Made by a program: the position numbers and the translations under genes. A stretch of 56,076 nucleotides of DNA from JAVKMO01 sp031539345 (GTDB taxonomy: Bacteria > Bacteroidota > Bacteroidia > Chitinophagales > Chitinophagaceae): the NCBI GenBank assembly GCA_031539345.1, contig JAVKMO010000022.1:1-56076 (forward strand), in the 5' to 3' direction. Under the pieces are notes generated by a model that saw only the letters and a program-made list of their open reading frames with translations, was not told the origin of the DNA and searched no databases. The first letter of the stretch is position 1; each line of letters begins with the position of its first letter. Shown piece by piece: positions 18,890 to 28,552 of this stretch.

Positions 18890-18897
18890 TATCTTCG
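18890..18897 (+). promoter_or_regulatory. Possible -7 element of rseP
   Basis: TATCTTCG sits 3 nt before the rseP ATG and fits TAnnTTyG. If used, transcription would start at or just inside the ATG, giving a leaderless message. No clear -33 TTG is visible. Confidence 0.35.
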
Positions 18898-18899
18898 CT

Positions 18900-20249
18900 A
18901 TGTTGTTATTAAGCATACATCCTATATTGTCGAAAGTTTTACAACTTATTTTGTCGCTTTCTATCATTGTTATTGTTCATGAGTTTGGACATTTTTTACC
19001 CGCTAAATTGTTTGGGTGTCGAATCGAAAAATTTTATTTGTTTTTTGATGCGTGGTTTAGTGTGATTAAAAAAAAGGTTGGAGACACGGTTTATGGTATT
19101 GGCTGGATTCCTCTCGGCGGATATGTAAAAATATCGGGCATGATAGACGAAAGTATGGACAAAGAAAGTTTACAAAAAGAACCTCAAGAGTGGGAGTTTA
19201 GAAGCAAAAAGCCTTGGCAAAAATTGATTGTTATGGCGGGTGGCGTTTTCTTGAATTTAGTACTTGGTGCAATTATTTTTATTGGCATTACGTATGTGAA
19301 TGGTGATGAATATTTGTTGAACAAAAACTTAACATACGGCATACACCCAAGCACTGAAATGCAAACAATTGGTTTGCAAAATGGAGACATCATTACAAAA
19401 GTAGGTACAAAGGAAGTCGATCAGTTTTCTCGCGTTTTATCAGAAATTATACTTTCTGAAGCAAATGAAATTACCGTATTGCGAAATAAAGAGTCTGTTG
19501 TGTTGCCTATTCCAAAAGGGTTTATTGCATCTATTAGCCAAAATGCATCAAAAAGAAAAGTATTTGTAGAGCCTCGTATTCCTTCGGTTATTGATAGTGT
19601 TGCAGAGCGTGGGCAGTTTGCAAAAGGACATTTAATGGCGGGAGACAAAATTGTTTCTTTCAACAATAAGGCACTTTTATTCTTTGATGAACTCGTTTTA
19701 ATGAAAAAATATTTTGCAGATAGTACGGTTATTATTGGCGTTGAAAGAGCAGGAAAACAAGAAAATATTCTTGTAAAATTAGATAGTAATGCAAATCTTG
19801 GCATTAGTGTAAAAAGCTATTTTGACGTTTTGGGAACAACAAAAATAACGTATTCGTTTCTTCAATCTATTCCTGTTGGCATAGCAAAAGCATATCACAC
19901 ACTTGCAAATTATTTGACGGGCTTAAAACTCTTGTTTACGTCAAAAGAAATGAAAGTGAAAGACAATCTTGGTAGCCCAATTAGTATTGGAAATATGTTT
20001 CCTGCAAATTTCTCTTGGGAACAATTTTGGATTTTGACAGCGGTTATTTCTATTAGCATAGGCATTATGAATTTAATGCCTATTCCTGCCTTAGATGGAG
20101 GACATATTATTTTTGCTTTGTATGAATGGATAACAGGAAAAATGCCCAATTTGAAAGTCCAAGAATACGCACAAACAATTGGAATGATTTTGCTTTTTGG
20201 ATTGATGTTTTACGCCATTGGTTTAGATTTATTAAGGATTTTTAAATAA
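18900..20249 (+). CDS. rseP: Site-2 protease RseP
   Basis: A 449-aa intramembrane zinc metalloprotease that releases membrane-held sigma regulators. The zinc motif HEFGH is in the first transmembrane helix (residues 27-31), and a third ligand is in MNLMPIPALDGGH near the C-terminus. Two PDZ-like regions lie between (near QTIGLQNGDIITKVG and GHLMAGDKIVSF). Full length. It is isolated by a terminator upstream. Confidence 0.95.
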   Translation: MLLLSIHPILSKVLQLILSLSIIVIVHEFGHFLPAKLFGCRIEKFYLFFDAWFSVIKKKVGDTVYGIGWIPLGGYVKISGMIDESMDKESLQKEPQEWEFRSKKPWQKLIVMAGGVFLNLVLGAIIFIGITYVNGDEYLLNKNLTYGIHPSTEMQTIGLQNGDIITKVGTKEVDQFSRVLSEIILSEANEITVLRNKESVVLPIPKGFIASISQNASKRKVFVEPRIPSVIDSVAERGQFAKGHLMAGDKIVSFNNKALLFFDELVLMKKYFADSTVIIGVERAGKQENILVKLDSNANLGISVKSYFDVLGTTKITYSFLQSIPVGIAKAYHTLANYLTGLKLLFTSKEMKVKDNLGSPISIGNMFPANFSWEQFWILTAVISISIGIMNLMPIPALDGGHIIFALYEWITGKMPNLKVQEYAQTIGMILLFGLMFYAIGLDLLRIFK

Positions 20250-20291
20250 TTTATACTCTTCTTTTTTAATTTCAATACTACTATTTATTGT

Positions 20292-20735
20292 ATGGAAACA
20301 AAGATTAACGACGCCATTAAACAGGCAATGATTGCAAAAAACGAAAGTGCATTAAGAGCCTTGCGTGCCATCAAATCAGCCATCATCATTTTTAAAACTT
20401 CTGGAGAATATAAGGGTGCTATTTCCGCTGAAGACGAAATAAAAATTCTACAAAAATTAAGCAAACAGTGCAAAGATTCTATTGCCATTTATCAAACACA
20501 AAATCGACCTGACTTACTTCAAAAAGAACAAGAAGAGCTGACGGTTATAGAAAGTTTTTTGCCCCAACAATTGGACGAAGTACAACTGTCGGCAATGATT
20601 CAAAAAATACAATCGGAAAACAATATTTCTGGCATTGCTGAAATGGCCAAATTGATAGGATTGGTAAACAAAGAAGTGGCGGGTCGGGCAGACGGAAAAA
20701 CAATTTCTCTACTCGTTAAAAATCTGTTGTCGTAA
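20292..20735 (+). CDS. GatB/YqeY domain protein
   Basis: A 147-aa helical protein of the YqeY family, similar to the tRNA-binding tail of GatB. Motifs are INDAIKQAMIAKNESALRAL, ELTVIESFLPQQL and the end GRADGKTISLLVKNLL. The role is uncertain; the family is linked to amidotransferases or tRNA quality control. It is 5 bp from the next gene. Confidence 0.92.
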   Translation: METKINDAIKQAMIAKNESALRALRAIKSAIIIFKTSGEYKGAISAEDEIKILQKLSKQCKDSIAIYQTQNRPDLLQKEQEELTVIESFLPQQLDEVQLSAMIQKIQSENNISGIAEMAKLIGLVNKEVAGRADGKTISLLVKNLLS

Positions 20736-20740
20736 CCGCT

Positions 20741-21511
20741 ATGAACTTTGAAATAAAATCATTTAAAAAATTCAAATACATTGAAGAGGGCGTTGGCGAA
20801 CCATTGATTTTGCTACATGGTTTAATGGGTAGTTTAAGCAATTATACAGAAACCATTCTGGCGTTCAAAAAAAAATACAGGGTCATTGTCCCTTTATTGC
20901 CGCTTTATGATTTAGATATTTTTCACACGTCTGTTATCGGATTAAAAAAATATTTAAAACAATTTACAGATGCGTTAAACCTAAGTGATATGCACCTTTT
21001 GGGCAATTCGCTTGGCGGACATATTGCATTGCTGTATGTTTTAGACAATGATAATGACAAAGTAAAATCACTCATTTTAACTGGCAGTTCTGGCTTATTT
21101 GAAAATGGATTAGGCGACACTTATCCCAAAAGAAATAATTACGAATGGGTAAAACGAAAAGCACAAACAACGTTTTATGACGCAACGATTGCAACGCCAG
21201 AATTGATTGACGACGTGTTTGAAATTGTAAACAATCGCATCAAGGTCATCAAAATTATTTACCTCGCACGTAGTGCAATGAAAAATTATTTAGGCGATAA
21301 ATTGCACGAAATAAAAATTCCGACTCTGCTTATTTGGGGAAACAATGATATTGTTACACCTCCTTTTGTTGCACAAGAGTTTCACAAATTGATTGCTCAT
21401 AGCGAATTATTTTTAATTGATAAGTGTGGACACGCTCCAATGATGGAAACGCCTCAAGAATTTAACGCTATTGTAGAAACCTTTTTACAAAAATTGCCAC
21501 AATCAAATTGA
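20741..21511 (+). CDS. Alpha/beta hydrolase
   Basis: A 256-aa alpha/beta-fold hydrolase. The oxyanion region is LILLHGLMGS, the nucleophile elbow GNSLGGH (Ser near residue 88), the acid probably in WGNNDIVTPP and the histidine in DKCGHAPMME. The substrate is unknown (ester or similar). The TGA is followed one base later by the GTG of rsmA, so the two are translationally linked. Confidence 0.9.
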   Translation: MNFEIKSFKKFKYIEEGVGEPLILLHGLMGSLSNYTETILAFKKKYRVIVPLLPLYDLDIFHTSVIGLKKYLKQFTDALNLSDMHLLGNSLGGHIALLYVLDNDNDKVKSLILTGSSGLFENGLGDTYPKRNNYEWVKRKAQTTFYDATIATPELIDDVFEIVNNRIKVIKIIYLARSAMKNYLGDKLHEIKIPTLLIWGNNDIVTPPFVAQEFHKLIAHSELFLIDKCGHAPMMETPQEFNAIVETFLQKLPQSN

Positions 21512-21512
21512 C

Positions 21513-22280
21513 GTGCGGCTAAAAAAATCTTTAGGACAACATTTGTTAATTGACGAGGCGGTTTGCCTACAAATTGCCAATAGCATATTTGCTTTACAGC
21601 CGACACACCTTTTAGAAATTGGTCCAGGAACGGGGGCGATTACAAAATATTTTTTTGCTAACGACGCAATCAAAAATTTTAAAGCCTATGAAATTGACCA
21701 AGAAAAAATTCAACACTTAAAACTTCATTATCCAAACGCAAAAGAAAAAATTTTTCATCAAGACATTTTAACTGCACCACTTCCTTTTTTAGAAAACTTT
21801 TGCGTTGTTGGCAATTTTCCATATAATATTTCAAGTCAAATTTTATTTCATTTATTACTTTGGAAAAACAATATCACGCATATTGTTGCGATGTTTCAAA
21901 AAGAAGTTGCGGACAGAATTGTCGCCTCGCCACACAATAAAAGCTATGGCATATTGAGCGTTTTAATGCAAACTTTTTTTGATACAAGTTTGTTGTTTAA
22001 TGTGGAAGCAAATAGTTTTAATCCGCCACCAAAGGTGCGTAGTGCGGTTGTTCTTTTTACAAAAAAACAAAAGGAATTACCTATCGAAAACTACAACTTA
22101 TATGCACAAATTGTAAAGACGGCTTTTCAGCAAAGGCGTAAACAACTAAGAAATTCTTTGTCGCCTTTATTTACAAAAGAACAACTTGTAGATCCCTTTT
22201 TTACACAGCGTCCCGAAAATTTAAGCGTAAATGATTTTTTCAATTTGTATGAACTCAAATTGAAAACGACAAAAAATTAA
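21513..22280 (+). CDS. rsmA: 16S rRNA dimethyladenosine transferase RsmA/KsgA
   Basis: A 255-aa SAM-dependent enzyme that dimethylates two adenines near the 16S 3' end. It shows KKSLGQHLLID, the SAM motif LEIGPGTGAITK, the catalytic NFPYNIS and PPPKVRSAVV. The start is GTG at 21513, the only one giving the canonical N-terminus. It is convergent with sucB. Confidence 0.95.
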   Translation: MRLKKSLGQHLLIDEAVCLQIANSIFALQPTHLLEIGPGTGAITKYFFANDAIKNFKAYEIDQEKIQHLKLHYPNAKEKIFHQDILTAPLPFLENFCVVGNFPYNISSQILFHLLLWKNNITHIVAMFQKEVADRIVASPHNKSYGILSVLMQTFFDTSLLFNVEANSFNPPPKVRSAVVLFTKKQKELPIENYNLYAQIVKTAFQQRRKQLRNSLSPLFTKEQLVDPFFTQRPENLSVNDFFNLYELKLKTTKN

Positions 22281-22297
22281 TTGCTTTTCACGTTTTT

Positions 22298-23515
22298 TTA
22301 AATATCCAAAACGTATTTAATTGGATCTTTTCTTGTAAATAATTGTTCTGGATTTTCTAACAATTCTTTTACTCGAACTAAAAATCCTACAGACTCGCGC
22401 CCATCAATAATACGATGATCATAGCTTAATGCAACATACATCATTGGACGAATAAGCACTTGTCCATTGATTGCCATTGGGCGGTCTTGAATTTTGTGCA
22501 TACCAAGTATAGCAGCCTGTGGCAAGTTAATAATTGGTGTACTCATAAGGCTTCCAAACACGCCTCCATTTGTAATGGTAAAAGTTCCGCCAGTCATTTC
22601 TTCCATTGTCAATTTATTTTCTTTTGCTTTTGTTGCAAGGAGAATAACGGCTTTTTCTATTCCTGCCATGCTCAAAGATTCTGCATTGCGAATAACCGGA
22701 ACAACTAATCCTTTTGGAGCTGAAACTGCAATAGAAATATCTGTATAATCATGATATTGAATTTCGTCTCCATCTATGAGGGAATTAACGGCAGGATATT
22801 CTTGCAACGCAATCGTACACGCTTTTGTAAAAAAACTCATAAACCCCAAATTCACATCGTGGGCTTTTTTAAATGCATCTTTATATTTTGTTCTAATTCC
22901 CATAATTGCCGTCATGTCTATTTCGTTAAACGTAGTTAGCATGGCGGTTGTGTTTTTTGCTTCTACGAGACGTCGAGAAATAACTTTTCTCAATTGACTT
23001 AACTTTTCTCTTTTATTACTCCTGTTATTTGTTGGTGAAGGTGCTTGCTGTTGAAGAAGATTTTCTAATACGTCTGATTTTTTGATCTTTCCTCCTGCTC
23101 CTGTTCCTGTTATTGTTGTTGGAGAAATTTTTTCTTGTGTTAATATTTCTTTTGCTAAGGGCGTTGCATTGATGCTTGCGTCAGTTGTTTTTGTTGGTGC
23201 GGAACGAGTTTCGGCAACCGTTGTTGCAATTGTTGTTTCTGTGAACACTGGTGTTTCGTTTGGCACATTCACCGGCATCGGTGCGGAGTCGTCAATATGG
23301 GCAATTGTGTCTCCTATTTTTAACGTATCACCTTCTTTTATTTCGTATGTTAAAGTTCCTGCTTGGTCCGCATTCAATTCAAAGGTTGCTTTTTCACTTT
23401 CTAATTCGGCAATTACTTCGTCTCGTTTTACAAATTCGCCGTTTTGTTTTCTCCACTTAAGTAAAGAAACTTCAGAAATAGACTCTCCAACACTTGGCAC
23501 TTTTACAATAATCAT
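22298..23515 (-). CDS. sucB: 2-oxoglutarate dehydrogenase E2 (dihydrolipoyl succinyltransferase)
   Basis: The E2 acyltransferase of a 2-oxoacid dehydrogenase complex. It has an N-terminal lipoyl domain (lysine in ELESEKATFEL), a short E3/E1-binding segment near residue 110 (ATPLAKEILTQEKISPTTI), and a C-terminal catalytic domain with SYDHRIIDGRES. The sequence fits succinyltransferase (OdhB/SucB) better than acetyltransferase. The start is set at 23515 (MIIVKVPSVGES); an ATG two codons upstream is possible. The E1 gene is not adjacent, and E3 is lpdA at 4.7 kb. Confidence 0.93.
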   Translation of the reverse strand: MIIVKVPSVGESISEVSLLKWRKQNGEFVKRDEVIAELESEKATFELNADQAGTLTYEIKEGDTLKIGDTIAHIDDSAPMPVNVPNETPVFTETTIATTVAETRSAPTKTTDASINATPLAKEILTQEKISPTTITGTGAGGKIKKSDVLENLLQQQAPSPTNNRSNKREKLSQLRKVISRRLVEAKNTTAMLTTFNEIDMTAIMGIRTKYKDAFKKAHDVNLGFMSFFTKACTIALQEYPAVNSLIDGDEIQYHDYTDISIAVSAPKGLVVPVIRNAESLSMAGIEKAVILLATKAKENKLTMEEMTGGTFTITNGGVFGSLMSTPIINLPQAAILGMHKIQDRPMAINGQVLIRPMMYVALSYDHRIIDGRESVGFLVRVKELLENPEQLFTRKDPIKYVLDI

Positions 23516-23752
23516 ACACAAAGTTTTTATGTTTTAGGAATGTAAACAAAATAAAGATTTTTATTGAACGAAACAAGCATTGAGGGTTAATTTAAAATAG
23601 AAAAAGAAAAATAATCTGAAGAAAAAAATTAGAATACAATTAATTTGAATTGGCTTTTATGGTTTATATTTGAATTTGTTTATGCTGTTAAAACAAATAA
23701 AATTGACCGCAGCAGGTTTCACAATTTAATTTTTCTACTCCCCACAATCTAC

Positions 23753-25387
23753 ATGAGAGCTATTTTTTGTTTTTGCCTTTGTGCTATATTATCATCGGTA
23801 CTTTTTGCCCAACTTACAACTTTATCATCAAATAAAAATAAGGTGTTTAGAATTAAAACTGGGGCAGCGGGAGCATTAGACACGATTATGCTTCCTTATT
23901 ACAAAACAATGGAGTCTTCCCCAATATTAGAACCGGGCAATTTTCGAATACAAAGAGGAGACATCGCGACCCGCGACCTTGGTTTTGGAGATGATTTTTT
24001 TAATATAACTGTTGTGGCATCTGTCCCCCCCACCGGCTACGACACCTTGGTGATTAATACAACGGTAAAAAACACAACAGGAAGAAAGAACACAGGAAAG
24101 GTAAAGGTTGGAAGTATAGATTATATTGTAAAACAAGATTTTTTCTTGCTAGAAATCCTCAATAGCAAAAAAGAAAAAATGAATTCTTTCGATGCCGTTA
24201 TTGTCGAGAATGTGTGTAATGCTTCGACAAATTTTTATATCCGCACAAATTCGATTATTAGTCGATTGCGTAATCAGTTTGAAGAATTTGGAGAACCGTT
24301 TCGGCTGTATAAAACAGACTGTAGTCAAAGCAATTCTAGTATAAGAAGTGACTTAGAAGCCGACGTGTTTATGGTTTCCTTGCCGACTTTAACAGATTCT
24401 TTTCAAGATGTAGAATATCAAATTCGCTCGCGTCAAACCAATTATTCACAAACACCAAAAGAAGGATATATCTGTATTATTCCGACAACAAATACGTTTA
24501 CAAACAAAAGTATTTTTGCGATTCAAAAAAAGTCAGAATATAGCATTTCTCCTGCTGAAGGCATTTTTTTTCCAAACACTCGAGGCAATAACAAAATCAT
24601 CTCTATTACTTCAAATGCACCGTATATTGTTTCAAAAGACATTGCTGTAGATTGGTTAGATATTTCAAATACAAATACATTTCCTAATGAAATAAGCCCT
24701 GTTGCAGTGAGAACACTTACCGATAACACAAGCTTTAGCCGTTTTCCTCGATATGCAAATTTAATTATTACAAGTAATCCAGAAGGGTGCACAAACAGCG
24801 TTTATGTTGCAGATACGCTTAGAAATTATTTTAAACAAGAAGCAAGTGCTTTTTATCTCAATGCTGTGCCAGAACAAACACTATTAGGACATTATGTTGG
24901 CGATTTTGACACCGTTTTTGTTAATACGAATGTCAGAAATTGGATTGTTAAACCAGAGCCAGAATCTGACACAACATGGTTGGCTCCTATTGTTACGATA
25001 CAACAAATAGACAGTTCAAAAGGGGCAATCGTTTTAAAAACGATATCTTCTAATAAAGGTAATGTAGAAATGAAAAAAGCGAGATATCAAATCTCTGATC
25101 CTAATGCAGACATTTCACCCGTATTTATTAATGTTTATCAATCTAATTCGCCACAATTTTTGATTAACACCCTTGCTATAAATACGATTTGGGTACAGGC
25201 CTCTGCTCTTACAATTGGTTATACTGCACGTGTTTTTGACCAAAATGGAGTGATTGTTGCTTCGTCTAAATTGGTGGATAAAGACACTCTTTTAGAAGTT
25301 ATGGATTTGCCACCAGGAATTTATCTGTTGTATATTTACAACATAAATGGAGAGATTGTTGATACACAAAAATTTATTAAATCATAA
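23753..25387 (+). CDS. Secreted protein with probable T9SS sorting domain
   Basis: A 544-aa exported protein of unknown function. ATG at 23753 gives a signal peptide (MRAIFCFCLCAILSSVLFAQ), so the in-frame TTG at 23645 is rejected. The middle is beta-rich with no recognised catalytic motif. The last 70 residues (YTARVFDQNGVIVASS, LPPGIYLLYIYNINGE, KFIKS) match the type A C-terminal domain that directs Bacteroidota proteins through the type IX system. It lies 6 bp before miaA. Confidence 0.82.
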   Translation: MRAIFCFCLCAILSSVLFAQLTTLSSNKNKVFRIKTGAAGALDTIMLPYYKTMESSPILEPGNFRIQRGDIATRDLGFGDDFFNITVVASVPPTGYDTLVINTTVKNTTGRKNTGKVKVGSIDYIVKQDFFLLEILNSKKEKMNSFDAVIVENVCNASTNFYIRTNSIISRLRNQFEEFGEPFRLYKTDCSQSNSSIRSDLEADVFMVSLPTLTDSFQDVEYQIRSRQTNYSQTPKEGYICIIPTTNTFTNKSIFAIQKKSEYSISPAEGIFFPNTRGNNKIISITSNAPYIVSKDIAVDWLDISNTNTFPNEISPVAVRTLTDNTSFSRFPRYANLIITSNPEGCTNSVYVADTLRNYFKQEASAFYLNAVPEQTLLGHYVGDFDTVFVNTNVRNWIVKPEPESDTTWLAPIVTIQQIDSSKGAIVLKTISSNKGNVEMKKARYQISDPNADISPVFINVYQSNSPQFLINTLAINTIWVQASALTIGYTARVFDQNGVIVASSKLVDKDTLLEVMDLPPGIYLLYIYNINGEIVDTQKFIKS

Positions 25388-25393
25388 TTTTGC

Positions 25394-26302
25394 ATGCACA
25401 AAAAGTGCGTTGTTATTTTTGGACCAACAGCTGTTGGAAAATCTGACTTGGCATATCAAATTGCACAATATTGTAAAACAGAAATAATTTCTGCTGATAG
25501 TCGTCAATGTTTTCGAGAATTAAATATTGGCGTAGCGAAACCAGATAACGCAATGCTGAAAAATATTCCACATCATTTTGTGAATTCTCATTCTATTCAT
25601 GATACAATGAATGTAAAAGTCTTTTTTGACTATTGTAAACACACCTTAGCAACGATTTTTAAAACAACCGACACTGCAATCATTGTTGGCGGAACGGGAT
25701 TTTATATTGATGCAATACTCAATGGCATTCAAGACTTACCAATAATTCCTTTGTCTATAAAACAAAACATTCAACACAATGTCAATGCGTCTGGAAAACA
25801 ATGGTTACAAAAACAAGTAGAAGAAAAAGACCCTGTTTTTTTTGCACATGCAGACAAAGAAAACACGCATCGCCTACAACGAGCGTTAGAGTTTTTTGAT
25901 GCTACGCAACAGTCGATAACCCTTTTTAAAGAAAAGAAAACACGCCTGCCAGAGTATGATTTCATTTTATTCAACGTCAATAAAGAAAGGCAAATGCTGT
26001 ATCAACAAATTGACCAACGGGTAGAAATAATGATGAAGAGTGGCTTGTTAGAAGAAGCTGAAAATTTGCTTCAATATCAACAGATAGAAAATTTACAAAC
26101 AATAGGGTACAAGGAATTATTTGCTTTTTTTAACGCAGAATGTAGTTTAACAACGGCAATTGAAAAGGTAAAACAGCATTCTAGAAATTATGCCAAACGA
26201 CAAATAACTTGGTTTAACCGCTATACAAACGCACATTACATAACGCCCAATAGTTCGATAGAACAGCTTAAGCACTTATTTGATATGAATGCCAAATCAT
26301 AA
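25394..26302 (+). CDS. miaA: tRNA dimethylallyltransferase
   Basis: A 302-aa enzyme adding the dimethylallyl group to A37 of tRNAs reading U-first codons. The P-loop is FGPTAVGKSDLA, DSRQCFRELNIGVAKP is the conserved DSxQ region, and VGGTGFYIDAIL and YAKRQITWFNR are family signatures. Full length. Confidence 0.96.
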   Translation: MHKKCVVIFGPTAVGKSDLAYQIAQYCKTEIISADSRQCFRELNIGVAKPDNAMLKNIPHHFVNSHSIHDTMNVKVFFDYCKHTLATIFKTTDTAIIVGGTGFYIDAILNGIQDLPIIPLSIKQNIQHNVNASGKQWLQKQVEEKDPVFFAHADKENTHRLQRALEFFDATQQSITLFKEKKTRLPEYDFILFNVNKERQMLYQQIDQRVEIMMKSGLLEEAENLLQYQQIENLQTIGYKELFAFFNAECSLTTAIEKVKQHSRNYAKRQITWFNRYTNAHYITPNSSIEQLKHLFDMNAKS

Positions 26303-26449
26303 ACAAGAATTTGTAACGACATGCTGTTTTGTGTTTGATTATACTCGTCAAAATTATCTTGTGCAGACCTAATGAACAAGTAGGTTATTATTAAAAAATG
26401 TTTTTGTATTTAGCCTATATTCGCCTTTCATTAAACAAAAAGATTTGCA

Positions 26450-28546
26450 GTGAACGCACTTAACATTGCCATTATAGGAAATCCAAATAGCGGAAAGAGT
26501 TCTTTGTTCAATGCATTAACAGGCTTAGATCAAAAGGTTGCTAACTTTCCGGGTGTTACGATTGATAAAAAAATGGGGACGTTTATATTGTCCTCAAAAC
26601 AAACTTGCAACATTGTTGACCTTCCCGGGATTTATAGTTTATATCCCAAAAAAGAAGATGAAAAAGTAAGTTACAATTTCATTTTGGAACACGCGAATAC
26701 TTTAGACTTTGTTATTGTAACTGTTGATGCTGCTAATTTGAAACGAAACTTGCTATTTTGTTCTCAAATTATTGACATGAAAATTCCCGTCATCATTGCT
26801 TTAACAATGAATGATATTGCACGGAAGAAAAAAATTCAAATCAATATTCCTGCCTTAGAGCGCTTGCTCGGCACGCCGATTATAGACATCAATCCAAGAA
26901 AAAATAAAGGCATTGTTGAGATTAAAAAAGCAATCGAAAAAAGCTATCAATTAGATGCGGCTAGAAACAAAAAACAATACGTTCGTATTCCTCCAAGTTG
27001 TCAAACCACAACGGACGAACTTCTTCAACTACATGACAAGATGCATCCCTACTTGGCTTTACATTATGCCATTTATCCAGATTATTTTACAGCATACGAA
27101 GAAGACATTATTCGCATCAATACAACAACAAAATTTAACAAAACTCTTGCTCAGGCAGAAGACATACAATCTCGTTACAAAAAAATTGAAAGTGCAATTA
27201 AGCAAAGTGTTGTTGTTGAAAGTCCGATAAAAAAAGAACTTCAAACGCATCGTTTAGACAGCATTTTATTACATCGGAATTGGGGATATCCGATTATGTT
27301 TTTTGTATTGTTTATTGTCTTTCAGTCTGTTTTTTCGTTGGCACAATTTCCAATGAATGGCATTGAGTTTTTGTCTGTTCATGCCGTTGATTTGTTAGAG
27401 CAGCTATTACCTGACAATACATTTTCAAATTTTATCACCAATGGATTGCTATCGGGCATTACAGGCATTATTATTTTTATCCCTCAGATTATCATTCTTA
27501 GTGCACTGATTGGTTTTTTAGAAGACAGCGGTTATATGGCTCGCATTAGTTTTCTTACGGATAAAATTATGCGTTATTTGGGGTTAAACGGAAAGTCTGT
27601 TGTGCCTTTAATTAGTGGCTTGGCGTGTGCTGTTCCTGCAATTATGGGAACACGAAATATTGAAAATAAAACCGAAAGGCTCATTACTATTTTTGTTTTA
27701 CCCCTTATTTCTTGTTCGGCACGTTTGCCCGTTTTTACTGTGCTGATTGCCCTCGCTGTTCCTAATGTTTATGTATTGAATTTTATTAGCCTACAAGGCT
27801 TGGCATTGATGTTGTGTTATTTTGCTGGTTTTATTCTGGCTTTTTGTGTTGCTTTTGTGATGAAGTTGGTGTTGCGCTCTAAAGAAAAAAGTTTTTTCAT
27901 TTTAGAACTTCCGTTTTACAAATCTCCGCGTTGGAAAAATTTATTGACAAACAGTTTTCTTTCTGCAAAAATTTTTGTACTGAATGCAGGCAAAGTGATT
28001 ATGATCATTTCTGTTTTGCTCTGGGGCTTATCTTCTTTTGGGTTAAACACAGAAAAAATCAAACAAAATTATGCAGAAAAAAAATCACTTTATCCGCAAC
28101 ACAAAGAACAACTTGAGCAAGAGGAAAAAACAGCCTTATTAGAAAATTCCTTTGCCGGTCAAGCAGGCAAATTTATCGAACCCGTTATTGCACCACTCGG
28201 CTTTGATTGGAAAATTGGCATTGCCCTAATCACTTCTTTTGCAGCAAGAGAAGTTTTTGTTGGCACAATGGCAACGCTCTACAGCTTAGATGAAAATAAA
28301 ATGGACAGCCAGAATTATCTACAAGAGAAATTGCAAACAGCCAAACGTGGCAATGGACAAGCCCTTTTTTCTGTTGCGACAACATTTTCTTTATTGTTAT
28401 TTTATCTGATTAGCTTACAATGCATGAGTACGATTGCAATTGTAAAACGAGAAACAAAAAGCTGGCGTTTTGCGGCACTTCAATTTATCGTCTTAACAGC
28501 AATTGCTTATGCATTGTCTTTTTTCACCTTTCAACTTTTATCCTAA
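26450..28546 (+). CDS. feoB: Ferrous iron transport protein B
   Basis: A 698-aa GTP-gated Fe2+ transporter. The N-terminal G domain shows IGNPNSGKSSLFNALTG, DLPGIYSLYP and TMND. A GDI-like helical linker follows, then a membrane core from about residue 280 with two gate repeats (LEDSGYMARISF and the later CSARLPVF and AAREVFVGTMATLYS). The start is GTG at 26450. A TATATTCG -7-like box lies at 26416-26423. No feoA is adjacent. Confidence 0.95.
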   Translation: MNALNIAIIGNPNSGKSSLFNALTGLDQKVANFPGVTIDKKMGTFILSSKQTCNIVDLPGIYSLYPKKEDEKVSYNFILEHANTLDFVIVTVDAANLKRNLLFCSQIIDMKIPVIIALTMNDIARKKKIQINIPALERLLGTPIIDINPRKNKGIVEIKKAIEKSYQLDAARNKKQYVRIPPSCQTTTDELLQLHDKMHPYLALHYAIYPDYFTAYEEDIIRINTTTKFNKTLAQAEDIQSRYKKIESAIKQSVVVESPIKKELQTHRLDSILLHRNWGYPIMFFVLFIVFQSVFSLAQFPMNGIEFLSVHAVDLLEQLLPDNTFSNFITNGLLSGITGIIIFIPQIIILSALIGFLEDSGYMARISFLTDKIMRYLGLNGKSVVPLISGLACAVPAIMGTRNIENKTERLITIFVLPLISCSARLPVFTVLIALAVPNVYVLNFISLQGLALMLCYFAGFILAFCVAFVMKLVLRSKEKSFFILELPFYKSPRWKNLLTNSFLSAKIFVLNAGKVIMIISVLLWGLSSFGLNTEKIKQNYAEKKSLYPQHKEQLEQEEKTALLENSFAGQAGKFIEPVIAPLGFDWKIGIALITSFAAREVFVGTMATLYSLDENKMDSQNYLQEKLQTAKRGNGQALFSVATTFSLLLFYLISLQCMSTIAIVKRETKSWRFAALQFIVLTAIAYALSFFTFQLLS

Positions 28547-28552
28547 AAAAAG

